A stretch of DNA of 64,000 bases from Amphirosellinia nigrospora (lineage: Eukaryota; Ascomycota; Sordariomycetes; Xylariales; Xylariaceae). How positions within the stretch are numbered: the first letter of the stretch is position 1; every line of letters begins with the position of its first letter. Shown piece after piece: positions 12,289 to 24,197 of this stretch. Location of the stretch: the NCBI GenBank assembly GCA_004123355.1, contig SCHM01000003.1:8017058-8081057 (forward strand), in the 5' to 3' direction. The notes beneath the pieces are model-generated. The model saw only the letters and a list, made by a program, of their open reading frames with translations. It was not told where the DNA came from and made no database searches. The position numbers and the translations under genes were made by a program.

Positions 12289-13693
12289 TCACAAATTCCT
12301 GTGCCGGCCCATGTTAACGTCTTCATTGGTAGTTGGGCGCCATTGCGTGATCGTGGTATTGTGAGAATCGGGTGCGTCCGGCTGGTCCTTGGGCCAGGAC
12401 ATTCCTAGTTCGTTATCATAGCCGTATTCGCTCGCACCACGCCATCGTACACTGGACTCCTCCTTGCCGTCCCACTCGAGTTGCTTCCCATCGTCAAGAG
12501 GGAATGTCCACAGCTTAGCGCACTTGACGACGAGTCCAATTGGTTCTCCTTCCGGGTATAAGTCTCGAGGACTAACTCAAGAGTTTGCAGGTCGGGCCAG
12601 TACTCCGCAAACTGCATACCCCAACGCCCCTGTCTTTCGAACTCGTCGAGGTCGAAGCCGGGTTGTCTCCCTTCTTTGCGGGCTTCGTAGCCCTCGAGCA
12701 TCGCCGCGCTCATCTCACGCCGATCAGTGACGTTGACCATGGGCTCTAGTCGTAGCGCCTCATGTGGGTCGTCAGCGCCAGCCTCTGGAGGTGAAGTCCA
12801 CGCCCACCAGTCCGTGCGGGACATGCGCAAAGTGAGATGTGTGATCTTCTTGCCCATAAATATGCTTCTAATCAAAGTGGCTCGTGTCTCTGCAGCGCCG
12901 GGGCGCAGCGATATGTCACAAGTCGGTGTCCTCGCCTCCTTGAATGGACCGAAAGATGCGTATCCGCCAGAGTAAAGCCGCGCGCCTCGTGGCCTGCGTG
13001 TCGGCCTTTATTACCCGATAGACGAGATACTCGTTCAATTGAGCCTACGATAGTTGACAATTAGTTTCCGACGATTCATCTGATGTGACTTCTGCCTAGG
13101 TGTCTTAACATACCTCCTTCTAGCATGAACTGTTGCACGCTCATGTCCACTGACGTAATGTTGGCAAACTGCCAAGGACGTAGCTTACGACATAGCCGCA
13201 GGTTCGACGGAGTGCATTGTAGTGGGTTGTCCGGAGGCACTACATCGGGGTGCCCGTCAAATACGACCATGGGATTGACCTGGAAAGGCACGAGGAAGGC
13301 TTCGAGGTAAACGGCACGGCACGTACGTAGAAGGTCAACAGCGATACGTAATGGAGCCGCCTGGCCGGGCCGCGCATAGGACTTGTCTAACGGATATAGT
13401 GTATCGAGGTTTTCGTATCCGTGAGTGCGTAGTCCCAGATCAGTTCACGTAACTCGGCAGGGAGCTTAGCAAACAAGGGACAGCGTAGCTGCTGGTCCAC
13501 GGAACTAGGGTCGTCGAGAATCTGGACAGCAAGAGGGTTTTTCGATCTTCCGACGAGCCGCCGCTGCTGCTGCTTTGGCTCTCCCCGATAAGTCGCTCGT
13601 GCTCACTGTGACGCTATCCTCCTTGTCGTCCACATTTCTTCGTTTGACTGGTCTCGGTTGAGCCGTCTTAGAACTTTCGACGTCACCGCCCAC
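12289..13693 (-). pseudogene. 2EXR-like domain protein of unknown function, frameshifted
   Basis: The minus-strand reading starts at ATG 13693 (MGGDVESSKTAQPRPVKRR) with a basic and Ala-rich N-terminus, then LFAKLPAELRELIWDYALTD near 13440-13475. This is the fungal 2EXR-like motif (LPxELRxxIW) found in many uncharacterised ascomycete proteins. It is followed by YPLDKSYARPGQAAPLRIAV, VPFQVNPMVVFDGHPD and FANITSVDMSVQQFMLEGG. The C-terminal half includes THLTLRMSRTDWWAWTSPP and WPDLQTLELVLETY, and ends GRHRNL at stop 12289. Frame changes are needed near 13545, 13415, 13060-13080, 12900 and 12555, so the reading is a patchwork. Such proteins typically have an N-terminal F-box-like or 2EXR region and no known enzymatic activity. 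It stands alone between gene-poor intervals. Confidence 0.55.
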
Positions 13694-16355
13694 GTCTTGA
13701 TCCCCATACCGAATGATATGATATCAAGCATATGAAGATTTGGCTTGCTGTCTTGAATTTATTTTGAGCTCGAATTGATTGCTGAGCCGAATTGTCGTTG
13801 TTTTGCAGAAGAATAACGTTGGCTAGGTTGACTTATAGGCATTCAACGTGGAGGCAGATTTAAGTCGGCGGGTTTGCCTAGGGTGTATTTGAAATGCGCC
13901 GAAACCAGGATGGTATAAAGCGGGAACAAGGGATGCATGGGTCTGGGACCGCGAGAGCTCGGGAGGGCTGCATGAGCGCACGCTCGTTATTAGCCCACTT
14001 GTTATGACTGAGTTCTACAAGTACTACATCGCATTGTCTCCTAATTTCTACATGTATGCTGGGTTGCTTTGGGTTCTTCGGATAGCGAAGTCCCGAGCAG
14101 CGCGTCTCGTCTCGTGGCCTGAGGTTGTAAATAACACACACTCGTCTTCTGTTCCAAACCCCAACCCGACATTCCACTTTGCTTTCTGGGCGGGGAAGAA
14201 GACGTCAAGAATCAGTCGATACCAAGTGTACAAGCAAATTAGGACATTGATTGCCGAGTGCGAGGACCCGAAACCCCGTACCGGAGTCTCTTGTTGCTAA
14301 ATGCTGTGCCGCAGACGTCGATTTGAGTTCCTTTATCCTCCTATTGGCCCTCGAGTGGCGCAACCTGGTCAGACACCGGGTCATAATATGGCGTTAAGCC
14401 ACGTGCTGTGAACGCGGGTGGATTCTCCCACATGAATCCTCTGCCCATGCTAAACCAATTTGAGGTATACCAATACCCTTCGTACAGCACATCCCCTGGA
14501 CAGGGCCGGTAGATGTGCAGCACACAGCACTGAGACGGCTACTTGTGTGAGGTAGTAAACACTGGATAATTTCTTGCTTTTATTGGCGAGGTTGGTAGTT
14601 TCCCTTCATTGGGACTTTTACAAAGGCCTTTATTACAAGGCTCTGAAGAAGCGATGCTGATTGTCTTACGTATGCTAGTTCTGACGATCTAACGATAATT
14701 GCGATCTCGAACTGGGTCCAACGCCCTACTACGCTAATTAGACAGGGATAAACCCTTATACCCTGCCACTCCGTTACCCCTTTTGGAATTGGTGACTCAA
14801 ATATGCTAGGAAATTTAATGACGAACGTGGTCAAGTGCGATGGCCATGCGAAAATCCGTCGAGGTGCAGCGCGGCTTGTTTTGGTGCCTTCAGCTATGTT
14901 GAATAATCAAGAAATTGGGATCACTCAGTACTTTTGTTAAGTGCAACGTTTAGCAACATTGAAGATGGTATTCTCCTTGGCAGGTCCCGAGTACACCAGC
15001 ACACCGCCCAACCAGCAAAACCAACAGACAAGGAAATGCATAACGACTCCGCAACAGGGGCCAGATCTGCAACGGCAGGTTTTCCGTTGCGTTAGCGCAA
15101 CGGTGAATGGAAATGTCTTGCTAATCCAGTGTTGTATTGGACATCGGCAAACAGGAATTTGGAAGCCCTTTATACGACACCTACAGACTATCCCCGCTCC
15201 GCCTGAGATGCTGGGGAAGCCATCTGCGATCCACAAATCTGTGAACTCCACGGCGACTAGCTTTCCAATGCAAGAGTTAAGTAAAGTAATTCAATTGCGA
15301 ATTGAACTATAAAACCTACTTTGCCCCGGCCCGAACCGCAGCTAAAAACCGAGTTAATGCACATGATAATGCCTTGAGCCTCATGATAGCTATCCAACCC
15401 TGTCCGACAACAGTCGGGAAATCTTGCTTAGTTTGAGTGGTGAAAGCGGGTATGTCTCAAGCATGAGGCCATAGGTGGTGGCTAGCTCAATTTGAAGGAT
15501 TGGGAGATCAACTGAACTCGTGATTGACAATTCCCCACGCATGTCATCGTCGTATGTGCTCACCATATCGAACGGTTCTCGGTGCGTCCCCTGTCTCTAC
15601 CAGCGCGCATGACGTATACGTCGGAAGCTATCACTGTGAGATCATTTTCTAACCGCACGACAACCGCCTCATAGAGGTTCTGACAGAACTTGTGATTCTT
15701 CAGTTTCGCAACGCCGTAGATACTATTGGGGCGCCGCTTCACTGCATTCCAATAGTCCACTTGTCCCTTCACTCACACTTTCTTCTTCAATTAGCTACCC
15801 CTTTCTTATTTCGAGATGATTGAGTCGGTATCCATGATATCTGTCATCTCGAGTGCGTCGTCCACACAGCCAATCATTGACTAATTGAGAGGAGTCTTGA
15901 GGGACAAACTGCGGGGTTAATATGGTGCACTGCCTGTGTCTTGCGGAACATGAAATCTCTCCCTCCTGGTTGGCGTAATATTTATCGACGATGCCCACAC
16001 GCCTTTAACGATGGTGTTAGTAAAGTTAAAGCGTGTGTCTCATCTCGCATAAGCGGCTATCGGAGTTCTTCTAGTGAGATGCCAGCTGTCCTCCATTGAC
16101 AGGTTGCATCTCATTTCTTTGCCTGTCTCCAAAGACCCCAAGGTGATGCAGAAGTCCAACTTTTGGGTAACATGCTCTCGCAAATTGATCACGAGGATGA
16201 TGTTATTCCTATGAGCAAGTCAGATCCTCAATGCTACGTAAGAAAACATAAATATAAGTTGTCACAAAACGTAGTACGCAATGTGAGCAAAGTATATGGT
16301 GTTTGAGCCTGCGTGGCTCTATGCCTGGCTGTAATATTTGGAAATTTGGGTATTT
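13694..16355. other. gene-poor interval with unassigned frames
   Basis: Several 60-120-codon frames occur on both strands (for example plus 14004-14300 and 14941-15312; minus 14834-14580, 15251-14937 and 15772-15560) but none shows a recognised motif. The minus frame at 15772-15560 has a beta-strand-like stretch ending SDVYVMRAG that vaguely recalls AIG2/gamma-glutamylcyclotransferase C-termini; too little to call. These may be remains of old genes or repeats. Confidence 0.35.
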
Positions 16356-18251
16356 TTAGCGGATGATATAGGATTTTGAGTCCTGGATGTACCGAGCCTT
16401 ATCACCGAGTCCGTCTAAGTGCGCAAGCCCGTGAAATGTGCATTTGTTGCCTTCTGTCTCTCTTAGAATGAGAGCTAATGGCTGACTAAAAGGGATGACT
16501 CGAGCATCGATTTCACCAGTAGCCGCCTTGCAGAGAGGAAGTACAAGCAAATCACCTCCTTTAATTGTGCTGGGGGCGACGCCAAGATTCCCATTTATAG
16601 TGGTAAAAACGACGGCAGATCCTGATGCTTCTTTACAGTAATACCGTGTTTGATCATACATCGGCATAGATGACGCTCTCGGCTTGGTCTCATTGCCAGT
16701 TTCTGGGGAGAGAGATGATGCTGTTTTCTTTCTTTGTGGGATACCGAGATGAGTAGTGATTGTTTCCCATTTTCCGAAGAGATTGTAGATGGCGTTTTCT
16801 TGGGCGACCCTTTCATTCTTGTTAGTCAATATTTGGTCGGCAATAAACTGCCTTAGGTTTTCATTTGTATGAATAGTATCAGAGCCATCACTAGAATTCG
16901 GCACCTCAGTGCTTATGCCCCGTCTGATTGAGGCTTCCGTTAGCTCAACGAGATCGACTATTTTCCTAGCAAGCTCGGAAACGATACAGTTTTCTGTGTC
17001 TATATCATGAGTGTTGTGGGCAGAGCACACTTCCCAGAACCCAGGCAAAGAAGGTGATGTTCCTACCACCACATCAGCACAGACTCCCTCAAATTTGAGT
17101 TCCGTGCCTTGAACATTCATTTCTAGTGATGGTATTGTCATTTCAGTTGAGACGTCATCAAGCTCATGACGAGAATAGGGGTCTGCACTCCTGAAGTCGT
17201 AAACCCAGGTCGGAAGGGTATTGGCAACTCCTGATGTATCAAAGGTGATGAGCTCCAGCATCGCAAATTTGGTTGGGCCTTTGAAAGCAGCGTAAGTTGC
17301 CCTGCTGAATACGAGCTCCATCGAAACATGATAATCTGGATATACCAGGTCCCTCTCTATAGGGTCGAGAAAGCTCAATAGGCTATACACCTTATCTCGA
17401 GGGTCAGTGGTGGCAGACGCCCCAGTAGCAAGCGCAGCATGGTAGAGGGACATCGGATTTCCACGCTCCATTTCCAACTTGATCAGGTCGAACTTTTTGA
17501 GTCGATCGGCCAATCCTGCCAGGTGCCGAAATAATATTTTCTTCTCAAGAATAAAGCCGCTGTCAGGTATGGCACCCCCTAGCTGTCCGCCATAAGGACT
17601 TGCCTTGTCAATCACACGAGTTCTGGAGCCAAACTGGAAATAGGGTCGTCGGCTCAACGCATACTCTTGAATAACCCACCCCCGATTTTTCCACGAAGGA
17701 GTCGTAGTTTCTAGTGCATGGTCCATAGGTAAACAATCACTATTCCATAGTATGTCCAACGGTAGAAATGATGATGCGAGCTGCAATGACCTCTGGCCAG
17801 TCGAGAGATCCTTATCATGAATGTTTGTGTCGTCAACATCCCCAAGCCAAATAGGCGTAGACTCGGCATTCGAGTAAATCTCCGCCATGAAAGCAACCTG
17901 CGCGCTTCGCTCATCAATGTCCTCTTGATTGATACAAATAGCATCGACCCAGAGGACTCGTGCCTTGAACAGATACCGCAATCTTCTCAGCGCCCGAAAG
18001 AGGTTATCGGTTACCGGAAGTTCATTGCTCCTTGACATCCATGTAGAATTTTGCCTAATTTTCAGGGTTCGCCCCTCTGTCCGCGCGCCCCAGGTATAGG
18101 AGAGCGCCTCGTATGATGGCTTATCGTCGAGAGCTACCGTGCGAAGAATGCCTCTCAAATCGCTTTCGAAGATACCGGGCAACAACTCAAGAACCCTGAT
18201 AGTCTTGGCTCCCGGTTCTAACGGTTTATAAATAGGCAGTGAATGCGCCAT
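16356..18251 (-). CDS. HET-domain protein (heterokaryon incompatibility family)
   Basis: A single uninterrupted 631-codon frame with no intron. The HET domain (PF06985) occupies about residues 45-210. YEALSYTWG is at 47-55, LWVDAICINQ at 100-109 followed by DERSAQVAFMAEIYSNA, and the closing WVIQEYALSRRPYFQFG lies near residue 200. Downstream, ATTDPRDKVYSLLSFL at about 280 and the spaced hydrophobic segments are typical of the C-terminal half of HET proteins. These proteins trigger cell death on recognising non-self during hyphal fusion, often as downstream partners of NLR-like receptors; a NACHT-ankyrin gene lies 30 kb away in this window. The ATG at 18251 is the natural start, since the HET domain begins soon after it and upstream sequence has stops. 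The gene is the longest clean frame in the window and contrasts with broken neighbours. Its specific partner cannot be inferred. Confidence 0.93.
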   Translation of the reverse strand: MAHSLPIYKPLEPGAKTIRVLELLPGIFESDLRGILRTVALDDKPSYEALSYTWGARTEGRTLKIRQNSTWMSRSNELPVTDNLFRALRRLRYLFKARVLWVDAICINQEDIDERSAQVAFMAEIYSNAESTPIWLGDVDDTNIHDKDLSTGQRSLQLASSFLPLDILWNSDCLPMDHALETTTPSWKNRGWVIQEYALSRRPYFQFGSRTRVIDKASPYGGQLGGAIPDSGFILEKKILFRHLAGLADRLKKFDLIKLEMERGNPMSLYHAALATGASATTDPRDKVYSLLSFLDPIERDLVYPDYHVSMELVFSRATYAAFKGPTKFAMLELITFDTSGVANTLPTWVYDFRSADPYSRHELDDVSTEMTIPSLEMNVQGTELKFEGVCADVVVGTSPSLPGFWEVCSAHNTHDIDTENCIVSELARKIVDLVELTEASIRRGISTEVPNSSDGSDTIHTNENLRQFIADQILTNKNERVAQENAIYNLFGKWETITTHLGIPQRKKTASSLSPETGNETKPRASSMPMYDQTRYYCKEASGSAVVFTTINGNLGVAPSTIKGGDLLVLPLCKAATGEIDARVIPFSQPLALILRETEGNKCTFHGLAHLDGLGDKARYIQDSKSYIIR

Positions 18252-19997
18252 ATAGACTCTGAATTATCGATCAAGATTGAAACAATAGGACTCAGTACCG
18301 ACGTTGTCTAGATAGATAAATGCGTGAGATTACTCCTGTGCGCCGTTGACTTTTCACTATCCTGGCTTAGCAATCCGTCTCATCTATTTCGAACGCGTCC
18401 AAGACAGCACGCATAATATGCTGAAAGTCGACGAAAGTAAAGTATCGAAGTCGCTCTATTAGCTTGTGTCGATGAGAGAAATAGTGCTGAAATCAAGTAT
18501 CAATGGCAGATGGAGAGACGCCGTCTATAAGGTTACCCTCATGATGGATGCGTGTTGATTATCACCATCCCCTCTGCATAGTACATCACTAACAAGGGTC
18601 AGGTATGAAGCTAGGTATTTTAGCTTGGTAACCGAACTACTTCTAGCTAGTTATAGCTTAGGCGCTAAGCCCCCTTAATAGTACGGTCACTGTGTACACT
18701 CTAGCGATTTTATTCACACAGCAATTTATATCACAACCTCTCCTAATCGTGTAGTCACTAGCCAAAAAATAATCCGAGCCTGGGATCAAAATGCTCGAAC
18801 TACCAAACTATTAGTTATCCTCATTAACTTGACGAAGGGACGAAGAGACTTATATCCTCTTTAGGGATAGTAGGTTCTAGTCGGGAGTTGCAGATATTGA
18901 AATAGAAACGTTCATAACTCAGCTAGGCTCAAAAAGGGCCCTCTTAAACACCATCATTGCTCTCAATCCGGATAGTTTCGCTATGGGCCGAAGAGGAATC
19001 GAAAATTTCAATGAATTCGACAGCTGATCAAGACTATGGATTGACCCGATTCTTAAGGCTGGGCCGGACCGGTCGATGTGGGAGGAGGCAACGCGACACG
19101 CCATGGTGGAGGATCAGCAAATTCAAGACTGGATCAAAGACCAAGCCCTCCAGAAAGCCCAGCATATCCTAACTTGACAGAGGTTTTCGGGTAGAGATAC
19201 TGGTGTAAATATATGTCAGAAGGAGTGAATATGGCCTCGAAGATTAGGAGTCGAGCTCGCTTAAGTGGTACATTTGTGGGAGGCCAGTAAAATACATAAT
19301 GAAGTGGTGACTAAGCCTGCACAAACTTGAGACGTAGTTATTTCGCCCTACCTAGATGCTAGGACCTCCGTGATGCCGTAGACCATCTGTATTGCATAAT
19401 ATCCGAGAACCACGGCAAAGCTCGCTTAGAGTAGTTGTCATACTCCTCGACCTCATTTTCATCAACCTGATGAGAGAAAGCCTACGCTAATGTCAATTGG
19501 CCGTGTGTGCGAGGTGAGAACTCACAGCACCATCAACACTGATCACTCAAGGCAGTGACCCGTTGTAGGTAACTCGGGTTATCTACAGTCTACGCTCAAG
19601 TCATACAGCATTTCGGACTACACACTGCCATTGGTATCTACCCGAAAATCCGTCCCCCCTCTCGGCTACACTGGTTAATGTGCCGAAATTTTTTCCTTGG
19701 ATGCCATGTGTGATGGGTGACACGGAATTGAACCGCCTTTCTATTCCTGCCGCATAGCATTCGATTTCCCCTCTCCTTGTGGTTTTCTGTTTTCCACCTT
19801 CCCATGACATCGCCTTTCACACCACAAAGAGAACGTTGACATACTGCGAGAAGGTATTGCCCGTGCAGCCACTCATTGTGCTCATATATGACGTTTTATT
19901 CATACTGTGCTTCTACTCTCTTATTTGTGGTGAAATTGGTACTCAAGTTAACAGAGTCCTCCTTCCCCTGAGAATTAACTACCGACGCAACAGCCAC
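18252..19997. other. intergenic, no gene recognised
   Basis: Upstream region of the HET gene and of the kinase gene. Short frames exist (plus 18957-19172) but none is conserved. A small perfect hairpin GCTTAG-GCG-CTAAGC lies at 18656-18670 in an AT-rich stretch. Sequence just before 19998 (about 19770-19990) is pyrimidine-rich and may hold the kinase promoter and 5' leader. Confidence 0.4.
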
Positions 19998-20962
19998 ATG
20001 GACTCCCACGAGGTAATCACCTCCACCTACCTAGAAACTTCCGGTTGCTTAATACTAATACACTCTATCCTAGCTTGACTTGGAAATCTGCGATTACTGC
20101 TCCATATTTTCTGGAGATGATCCTGACAATATTGTTTATAAGCACAGCAAAGTCATTCTTACGAGGAGGCGATGATGATACTTTTATGCTGACGTGCCGG
20201 AGAGCATGGATCGTGGCGAGATCGACATCAGGAAACTGAATATAATCAAAATTCCTGAAGAGCCACATCAGGCCGTTAGTTAATCCCAAATTCACCCGAG
20301 TTCCCGAGTCTCTACTAGCTACCTGCTATCAGAAGCTACCAAACCTTCTCAGTTATGATGGTGATAAGGATCGGGACTTCCTTCCAACGGTGATTTTGAA
20401 CGAAGTGGAAGTATGCGAGATCTTGAGAGAGCACCCACATCCAAACATCGCTCGGTACCTAGGTTGCATCGTCCAGAACGGCAGAATTAAAGCACTTGGC
20501 TTCGATAAGTACCCTGTAAGCCTTGAAAAGATGTTGGAAGATGAGATTCCCTTCGACAAGGCTCGTTGTATAAGTGGGATCGAAGCAGGCGTTCAGCATA
20601 TGCATGGCTTAGGTCTCGTGCACAATGATTTGAATCCATCGAATATCATGATGGATGGTGACGATCCTATTATCATAGATTTTGATTCTTGCAGGCCAGA
20701 GGGTGAGAAATTGTTAAAAGGGGGAACTTATATGTGGTCAGCTAATGAATTTGACTCGAAGCGAAGCAATGATCACTATAGCTTAATGAGGATACGAGAA
20801 GCCTTTTTCGACGGTGGCGGAAAAGCTGAAGGGGATCGGGAAGTTGAGGAGCATCAAAAACCTGAAGAGAGCAAGGAGGTTGAAGGGGTGAGGCGTTCAG
20901 ACGCTGCAGATGGTGATGAGCGTGAGGATGATGAGGATCACTTGGACTACAGGGATGACTAA
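19998..20962 (+). pseudogene. fungal protein-kinase-like protein, degenerate
   Basis: ATG 19998 opens a five-codon first exon (MDSHE), then a 61-bp intron (20013-20073) and an exon starting LDLEICDYCSIFSGDDPDN. The kinase core is clear from 20340: an N-lobe ILNEVEVCEILREHPHPNI (alpha-C helix region), the hinge region, and the catalytic loop LVHNDLNPSNIM near 20618-20653, which keeps the catalytic Asp and the Asn. The Mg-binding motif is DFD (IIDFDSCRPEG) instead of DFG, as in this fungal kinase-like family. No normal activation segment or APE is seen; after GGTYMWSANEFDSKRS the protein ends in a highly acidic tail rich in Glu and Asp. Frame changes near 20165 and 20280 separate the first part from the kinase core. 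Members of this family form large ascomycete-specific expansions with unknown substrates. As written, the clean part is the frame from 20390 on. Confidence 0.65.
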
Positions 20963-23431
20963 GGGGGGGAAGACGGCAAAAGCTGTGGATTCAAGTCCTC
21001 ATAACTTCTCCTAATTCCCCGGTTCTACCTTAACTTCATTTCCCTCATCACAGGTGTATGTTTCTCAGGCGTAAGTAACATAGTTGCCATTCCAACTTCC
21101 CGAGTCTTGTTGTGTATCTCATAACTAATACCCGCATCGTTCTTCGCACACGTGAAAGCTTTCACCCTCAGCGATCCCACATAGTTCTGAACTAGTTAGA
21201 ACACGTCGCCGATCAAACATAGCCATCTTGCTTACATTTTTCTTGGTTCTCTGTTTCTTCATTCTTCTCCAAACGTACTTCCGTAATCAAGACACCTCCT
21301 TTCTTTTTAACCTTCGACCATTTGCACCTTTCCTTGCCGCAGTCGTTGAGTTTTCGGTGCGAGTTAGTCCCATCGGCGTGGTTGACTGTAATCCATCTAC
21401 ACTCGTCGACGAGTGGCGTAACCGTGCCGCAAGCCATTATTGAATAGGACACGATAGTTGTAATAGATAGAAGGGTTCTTTGAGTTAGGGGCAGGCCAGA
21501 GCCTAGTAGTGGAAACGTTGGCAAGACTGTCGATGGAGATGATATAAAAGCCGTGGATGTAGATGTAGAGGGAGCTATCGAAGGAGAAGCATGAGGCGAG
21601 CATCATCATTATATAACTGTGATGCGGATGGGGCACGAACCTGGAAAGCTATCTTGATTGTTTCTAATATTGAAAGACGGCAACGGCGCCTTGGAAAATC
21701 AGGTCGTACCATCCTTGAGGTCTCCGCCGCCTAATTCTTTCAAGGTGATTACCAACGTACTCATATGAAATCCAGCTAGATATCCAGTAGTACAGCTCTA
21801 ATCATGTGGACAAGGTCCTTGAGCCTAGCGGTTTCTGATGCGCGTGACGAGACTTCACCACTTGAGTAGATTCATAAGCTGTCAAACTGCCGAATTGATT
21901 GTGCGGCAAACGATGCCAAACGCATTTGGTCTCCGTTCTACAGCAGGGGCTTTCTAGAAAGCGCTATGTATCTGCCAAAAATGCTAAATTTAGGCATATG
22001 GGTCTGATGGCAGTGGTTTAGATGGCTCTAGATCTTCGCGAAATCTATACCCTAAGTATGCATGGTCCCTGAGAATATCCTTATTTCGGGGTGATACTAA
22101 TCGCCACGGCAGTAGTACTGACTGAATGTCATAACTTATATTGATATTATTAATGCTTTGGACCACGGAAAATTTGAAGATTCGGCCACGGGACCAATAC
22201 ATCTCCTGCCACAAATCGCACGAGAGCCCCAGATGTGATGAAAAGGAATGTTTGTCTATTATTGGATAGTTACCGATCACTTGATAATGCCCTTATGAAG
22301 TACACGAGTAGACGTCCTAATAATTCGTATGTGCTACCTCGGTGTTGGTTTTTTAAGCCAATAGAGCCACCGCTTCCTGGTTCTCATGTTGAGAGGAGAA
22401 ATTGCGAACTACTTTTGTGAAAGTATGTAACGTGAAAGGTAACGGTTGGTTTTACGTTTGTAGTTGAGGAGTAAAAGCTTCTAGAAGCTTCCTGTGAAGC
22501 TTAGATGAGGGGATTGGAAACAGACAGTTCAAAATTCGTGCTTACTAAAACTTGATACTCCATTTCAGACAAAGAGGTCCCTGGAGCTACATCAACCTCG
22601 TTAGTCTCGGATATCGCTGGTGTTAACCTAAGCAAGGGTGGTCTCTGTGTGATTCATAATTCCCGAGTGTCTGGATTGTACATCGTCGCTCGAAAAAACC
22701 TATGACTCAAACGGACCACGTCACTTGATGTCGAGTTAGTAGCGAATGGCGAGAATACGACGTTGCCCAAGGAGAACCACAAACAATATCCTCATGGCCC
22801 TCAGTGTTTGACCGTCAGTATGAAGGAGACAGAATATGAAACTAGTAGTACAGGCTACATCAGTTATGAATGGTGCTCGTGCGTGCGCCGTGTGTTCTCC
22901 CCCACGAGTGTGTAGGACTCGCTGTTAGGCACACCGCTTCGGCAATACTATCGCCGCTTTCGTGGATCGCCAGTGCCGCCTCGCTAGGTTTGACGAAGGG
23001 ACTAGAGTCTGTGTATGTAGCTAGGAAGAGGTCATAGGTATCAGGATCTTCGCACAACAATAGATCCCATAGTGTGCCCCAAGGGTAACTCGCACGAAGG
23101 TCATGGCACCTCTTGTTCGGCAATTATCACCTCTTCGGGAATCGCTTTGTGCGGCTAATATCATCGCTTAATTCTACACGACTTCTTGTCTAGGGATATT
23201 ACTCAAATGCTCCCCATGTAACTTTGATGAAGAGCAGCTGACCGTTTGTGTGATCTCTCACCCCTATCATTTACCCCTAGCTCCTTCATACACTCACATG
23301 CACTACTTCAATGCTCAATAAGATATCCTGATACGCCCGCCTCAGAAAAGGACTTTGGCGATCTGGCCGAAGTATTGCGATTATTAAATTAATTTAGTGA
23401 AAGCACATGTAAAAGTATCTATCTACGGTGC
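20963..23431. other. gene-poor interval
   Basis: About 2.5 kb with no conserved frame. Minus frame 23123-22860 (87 codons) is the longest with protein-like composition (GTLWDLLLCEDPDTYDLF), but no family was recognised and it lacks convincing splice sites. Remaining frames at 21213-22420 look random. Confidence 0.35.
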
Positions 23432-24197
23432 TCACTGCGCAGTTGGGTGATACACAAAGGCGAGCTCCTCATATACCTCGTCCTGATTCTGGTGTTCGAC
23501 CTGGTATTGCAACGAAATCCGCCTAGACGTTACAAAACCCATTTTCTCATAGAAGGGGGCTGCATCCAAGGTGCTTTCCAAATAACCTACAACATTTTCC
23601 ATCCTGCAATGATCTAACCCCCAACGCACCATCATTGAAGCAGCGCCTCTTCTCTCATGTGACGGGTCCGTGCCCATAAATGTGAGGCCTGGTTTTAAAT
23701 AATGAGTATTTTCGTACTATAGCGTGATGATTACTTGATGCACTTACGATAACAAGGCTGGTGTCCCACTGTCAGCTCCTGCGCCTCTTCTGTAGCCTTT
23801 CCCCAGCTTTCTAAGATATTCATATTCGTCCCCGACGGCCATATCCAAGGTGTCTCTTCATACTCCTCATCCTTACCTACAGGGTGCGACCATTTAGCAA
23901 ACGCGATTAGTTCCCCTACTTGACTTTCTCTGTTATTAAGCTCATTGTAAGCGCTTTTTACCCCGCTGATACTTGGAGTATCAGAATCCTGGGGGCATCC
24001 CGAACAACAAGGACGGTGATCTTGGAGTCTTCAATATCTGCTAGTGCTTTCAGTCGTATGCTCTCTCGTAATCCCTCACGTGCTTCTAGGGTCGGGAATT
24101 GAGCGAGGAGCATAGCATTTGATGCGAAGGCCGCCATGTGGATCTCGGAGATGCGGTCGACATGGGTGGGGATCGCGGGGTAGAGTTTAAGTACCAT
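23432..24197 (-). CDS. GNAT-family N-acetyltransferase (one frame break)
   Basis: Exon 1 starts at ATG 24197 (MVLKLYPAIPTHVDRISEIH, a typical GNAT N-terminus) and ends at 23748. A 59-bp intron (23689-23747, GTAAGT donor) joins to exon 2 (23688-23432), which begins LTFMGTDPSHERRGAASMMV. RRGAAS is the acetyl-CoA pyrophosphate-binding motif A (R/QxxGxG/A), followed by WGLDHCRMENVVGYLEST and APFYEKMGF, the motif B region. In the middle of exon 1 the frame switches at the G-run 23991-23995. Adding one base there gives a smooth reading: DAPQDSDTPSISG, then ELIAFAKWSHPVGKDEEYEE and TPWIWPSGTNMN. This is a good case of homopolymer contraction, so the gene may be intact in reality. GNAT enzymes acetylate amines or proteins using acetyl-CoA; the substrate here is unknown. 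Confidence 0.78.

Noticed and set aside
15560-15998. Possible AIG2/gamma-glutamylcyclotransferase fragment on the minus strand
   Set aside because: Only one short beta-strand-like stretch resembles the family; the substrate-binding N-terminus is not found nearby.
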